Below the pieces are notes generated by a model. The model saw only the letters and a list, made by a program, of their open reading frames with translations, made no database searches and was not told the origin of the DNA. 10,103 bases of DNA from Physocladia obscura (lineage: Eukaryota > Chytridiomycota > Chytridiomycetes > Chytridiales > Chytriomycetaceae). This document shows, one piece after another, positions 7,235 through 10,103 of this stretch. How positions within the stretch are numbered: position 1 is the stretch's first letter; each line of letters begins with the position of its first letter. The stretch spans positions 6,616 to 16,718 of the forward strand of contig JADGJH010000497.1 of assembly GCA_027596945.1 (NCBI GenBank). The letters run 5' to 3'. The position numbers and the translations under genes are program-made.

Positions 7235-10094
7235 TCACTTTCGTATATTTTCATGCCAGCCATTTTTGTAAATTAAATGTGAAGTTTCAGTTCTTTCTTT
7301 CCGTTTTAACATGCCAGCCTCGATAATATCTTTGCACTTTCTAATCCCTTCGGCAAGATTTTGCTCTCTGATGCCACGAAGATCGAGGCTTTCAAGAAGT
7401 TGCTCGACCTAAAGAAAATGAGGATTATTTGAATAAAAATGGATGAATAGAAGAAAAATAAATAAATAATCGTCACCTCGTCTATCGTTGAAAAATAACT
7501 CCACGACTTTGGTTGGGCAATTCCTTGCTCCAATTCCTCACGAGAGGATGATTCTAAGTTCACATCCTCGACCAACAAAACCCCAGCCGAGAAACCAAGC
7601 TTCTGAAAGGGACACATTTCCCAATGATCGACTTCAGCCGGCATTTTTTTCACCGGCGTGAGACCATGGTAATAATCAAACCACCAGTATTTCCGATAAT
7701 TTCGGTCAATTCCTAGCGGCGTCATTCGCGAAACGGCAGACGCCAATGCATGTTCAACTTCATTATTTACAACCTTTTGATAAAACGCACGCTCCATTTC
7801 CTTGATTTTCTTTCCTTCTTCAGCCAACAACCGGTGCTCGCGGTCGCGCTCTTTTTTCTCCAGTTTTGCTCGGTTCGCCTGCTCGCGTTGCCTTTGCTCG
7901 CGTTCCTTTTTTTTCGCCTGTTCTTTCCGGAGGCGACGCATTCGGAGAGCCGATGTTGATATATGCGCTTCGTCCAAGTCTTCCTCGGATGCGGGGTCAT
8001 TTGTGTTCAGTAGCAGTGCTGGATCCGCGCCGTCAATTTCAATCTCCTGATGATCTGGTTGCTCGTTTTGCTGGATTAATTTCAGTTTTTCGTCGTACGC
8101 ATACCGTGCAACAGCTCTATAAATTAATAAATAAATGAAAAAACAGAAAAAAAATATTTTGAAAAACTCACACTGCCCGCTGTTCTTTCCCAAAATTTTC
8201 TCGTTTGAATTTCTTGATATCCGCAAGCTTATCATGCATCGCCTCATTATGCAATCGTATGGCATTCGACTGACAGGCATATTGATCGCATAAGATCCAT
8301 ATAATAGAAAGCTTTTCTTTTGCTGACAATGATGCAAATCCACGGCTTGTCGTTGCCAGTAACTCCCCCATTTCTGCCATACTGGAACTGTCAAGCTTTA
8401 CAGCAACAGCTCTTCCTTTTTTCGGAGCTACAACAGCCACAGATAATCCTGTTGCTGTTTCTACTGCTTTAGCATCTCCATTATTGATTGAATCGTTTGA
8501 GCTATTCAGGTTCCGAGAGGCTTTGTCGCCATTTACCGCTTCACCGTTTGTACTGGCAGTAATTGATGCGACGCTTTCTTCAAAAGATACCAAGGGCGGC
8601 GATGAGTCAGTTGAGCTTGCGATTGCTGCTGAAAGAGCTTGTGATGCAGCTAAAGCACTTGCTCTCGTGTTTCGCCCACCGATACCATGCAGTTCCTTTG
8701 AACCGCCATCTTCTTGTCGCCTAGAGTTTCTCCGAAATGACCGCCGTGACTCAACTTGCTCCTTTTGCTCTTCATCAGGGCTTTCGTTTGCAAAATTATC
8801 GTCAACATCCTCGTCTTCGTCGTCTTCTGGGGTAGTTTCATTCGGCTGATAATAAGAATCAACCTTTCTGCGTTTGCGTCGACTGCTGCGGCGATCACTA
8901 GACGTCGCGCCATATTCAGATTCATCAAGCTTGTGTCTTTTCCCTCCATTAACAACAAGCTGAGAATCATGATTATCATCGCTGCAATCATCCTCATTAT
9001 CGTCATCATGTGACATTTTTATAGAATTACTTTCTTGATGTTTCATGCCGTTTCCGTTCTCCTGGCTTATTTTTTCTTCTTTTTGTTCCCCCACCTCTTG
9101 TTGTTCCTCAAGTTCGGCCTTTTCCTCCTCTGCTTCTTCTTCTTCGTCTACTTCTTGCACATCTTCCATCGGTACATCAATCGCCCCAATTAAAACCGCT
9201 AAAACTCGCCACTTTCCACCACAAACAGCATCCTCATCGACACAATCGCGGATAAACCCCATCAGCGCAAGTTCCCATGCGCGCAGTCGCTCAAACGACG
9301 CAAAAGACTCGTCAACTCGGGCTGTTCGCTGCTTAGTTGTTGGTGCTGCTGTTATTGCTGTTACCGGCGTTACCGTCCTAGCCCATTTTCCTGGTGACCA
9401 TTTGTACCATTGATCGATCGCGAGACGTTCCAAATCAGATAAGGATGAAAATTTATGAACAAAAAGGTTATAATGGTGCTCGTCGTTTACAAGTGATGTT
9501 TCTGCTATTACAGTTGCTGCTACTGCCGAAGTTTGTGATGCAGGTATGGATAGCGGTTGAAAATTGCTGTAAACACAGTTATTCGTCGCTGTTAAAGTAT
9601 TCCGGAAAATATGGCCACTACTGCTATTGTTATGGTGCTGCTGTAGAGTCATACCGGCCATATGAATTTGGCATGCTTGTGTGAGCAAAGATGCCATTGT
9701 TTCGTCGATTAAGAGACATTTTTGTGGTGAATTTACTTCGAGAGCGTGCGTATAATCTTGAAGAGCGAATGGTGCAAGTTTTAAAGGTTTCCTGTTAAAA
9801 AAAAAAAAAGAAAGTGTTTGAAATTTTAAGACAGTGTTTGCTAAAGCAATCGATTCGTTACTCGAATATTGCCAGAAAATTCCAGGTTTCAATCAATTTT
9901 GGAGTAAATTCCGGGGGCAATGAGCCAAAGTCAGATGATGGTATTGGGCGAGTTGGAGGAGTTGGTCGCGGAGCAAAATCCAAAAGTTCAAGGTCATCCA
10001 TTGGAAAATCACCTGAAATTAAAACTTAAAAAACCTTCGAATGGAAAAAAATTCGTAAATACGCGAAGATACCTTTTTTTTCTTTAATTGTTGC
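7235..10094 (-). CDS. DDT- and WHIM-domain ISWI remodeler subunit (Itc1/ACF1-like), 5' end missing
   Basis: Minus-strand exons 10094-10073, 10012-9862, 9791-8172, 8116-7477 and 7408-7235 join to 868 residues; introns are 60, 70, 55 and 68 nt. The DDT domain spans the 9792-9861 intron: FGSLPPEF, LIETWNFLAIFEKPLKLAPF (joined), LQDYTHALE. A conserved WYKWSPGKWART and AWELALMGFIRDCVDED follow. Then come acidic runs (about 9050-9170 and 8770-8835) and a nuclear-localisation-like RRSSRRKRRKVD near 8860-8895. WHIM1 (SLSAKEKLSIIWILCDQ, about 8172-8340), a long charged coiled coil (about 7780-7955), WHIM2 (PLGIDRNYRKYWWFDYY, about 7670-7725) and WHIM3 (STIDEVEQLLESLDLRGIRE, joined over 7409-7476) complete the family pattern. 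It stops soon after, without PHD finger or bromodomain, like fungal Itc1. Such proteins position nucleosomes with the ISWI ATPase in the nucleus. An N-terminal WAC domain, expected in the family, would lie beyond the window. The ATG at 10001-9999 is an alternative start. Confidence 0.85.
10073..10094 (-). other. Putative 22-nt micro-exon of the DDT/WHIM gene
   Basis: Between an ATATTTTAG acceptor (ending 10095) and a GTATCT donor (10072) lie 22 nt reading ATIKEKK plus one base. That base joins in phase with the next exon at 10012. The TAG immediately upstream means the frame cannot continue without an intron. Confidence 0.45.
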
Positions 10095-10103
10095 CTAAAA
10101 TAT

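Noticed and set aside
7802..9413. Several Ser/Arg/Cys-rich + strand frames (7802-8050, 8484-8849, 9045-9413)
   Set aside because: They are complements of the charged coiled-coil and acidic repeats of the DDT/WHIM gene on the other strand.
1..10103. CRISPR arrays, bacterial operons or phage defence systems
   Set aside because: No spaced repeats; spliced genes, AATAAA signals and eukaryote-specific families show nuclear eukaryotic DNA.

Overview
The window is nuclear DNA of an AT-rich eukaryote with compact genes. Several coding regions only become continuous after removal of GT...AG introns of about 49-178 nt, and likely AATAAA polyadenylation signals sit at or just after the stop codons. It carries a motile-cilium gene (CFAP52) and an Itc1/ACF1-like ISWI partner that ends straight after its WHIM motifs, as in fungi, without a PHD finger or bromodomain. 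It also has an FTS/AKTIP-like protein and a class I alpha-mannosidase. A zoosporic (chytrid-like) fungus is the best inference. Another flagellated opisthokont is not excluded, and no species can be named from the sequence.

Layout: (1) 1-548, + strand: the C-terminal end of CFAP52/WDR16, cut by the window edge. (2) 549-1151: a probable small, unrecognised + strand gene whose N terminus is a textbook PCNA-interacting (PIP) box; its splicing is only partly solved. (3) 1152-3345, - strand: a complete eight-exon GH47 alpha-1,2-mannosidase. (4) 3346-4350: about 1 kb of AT-rich intergenic DNA with one short helix-turn-helix-like reading frame that may be a dead transposase fragment. (5) 4351-5700, - strand: an intronless BMT5-like (DUF2431) rRNA uridine methyltransferase candidate. 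(6) 5701-5777: a 77-bp divergent promoter. (7) 5778-7158, + strand: a seven-exon AKTIP/FTS-like inactive E2 variant. (8) 7235-10094, - strand: a DDT- and WHIM-containing ISWI subunit, open at its 5' end at the window edge.

The genes serve unrelated housekeeping roles: cilium, N-glycan trimming, ribosome biogenesis, dynein-based endosome transport and chromatin remodelling. They do not form a pathway or operon-like cluster. What they share is architecture: very short spacers, two tail-to-tail gene pairs whose 3' ends nearly or actually overlap, and stop codons embedded in AATAAA. I found no convincing new multi-gene system. The points most worth a second look are the PIP-box micro-gene, the overlapping 3' ends, two stop-free three-multiple introns in the mannosidase gene, and the possible transposase relic.
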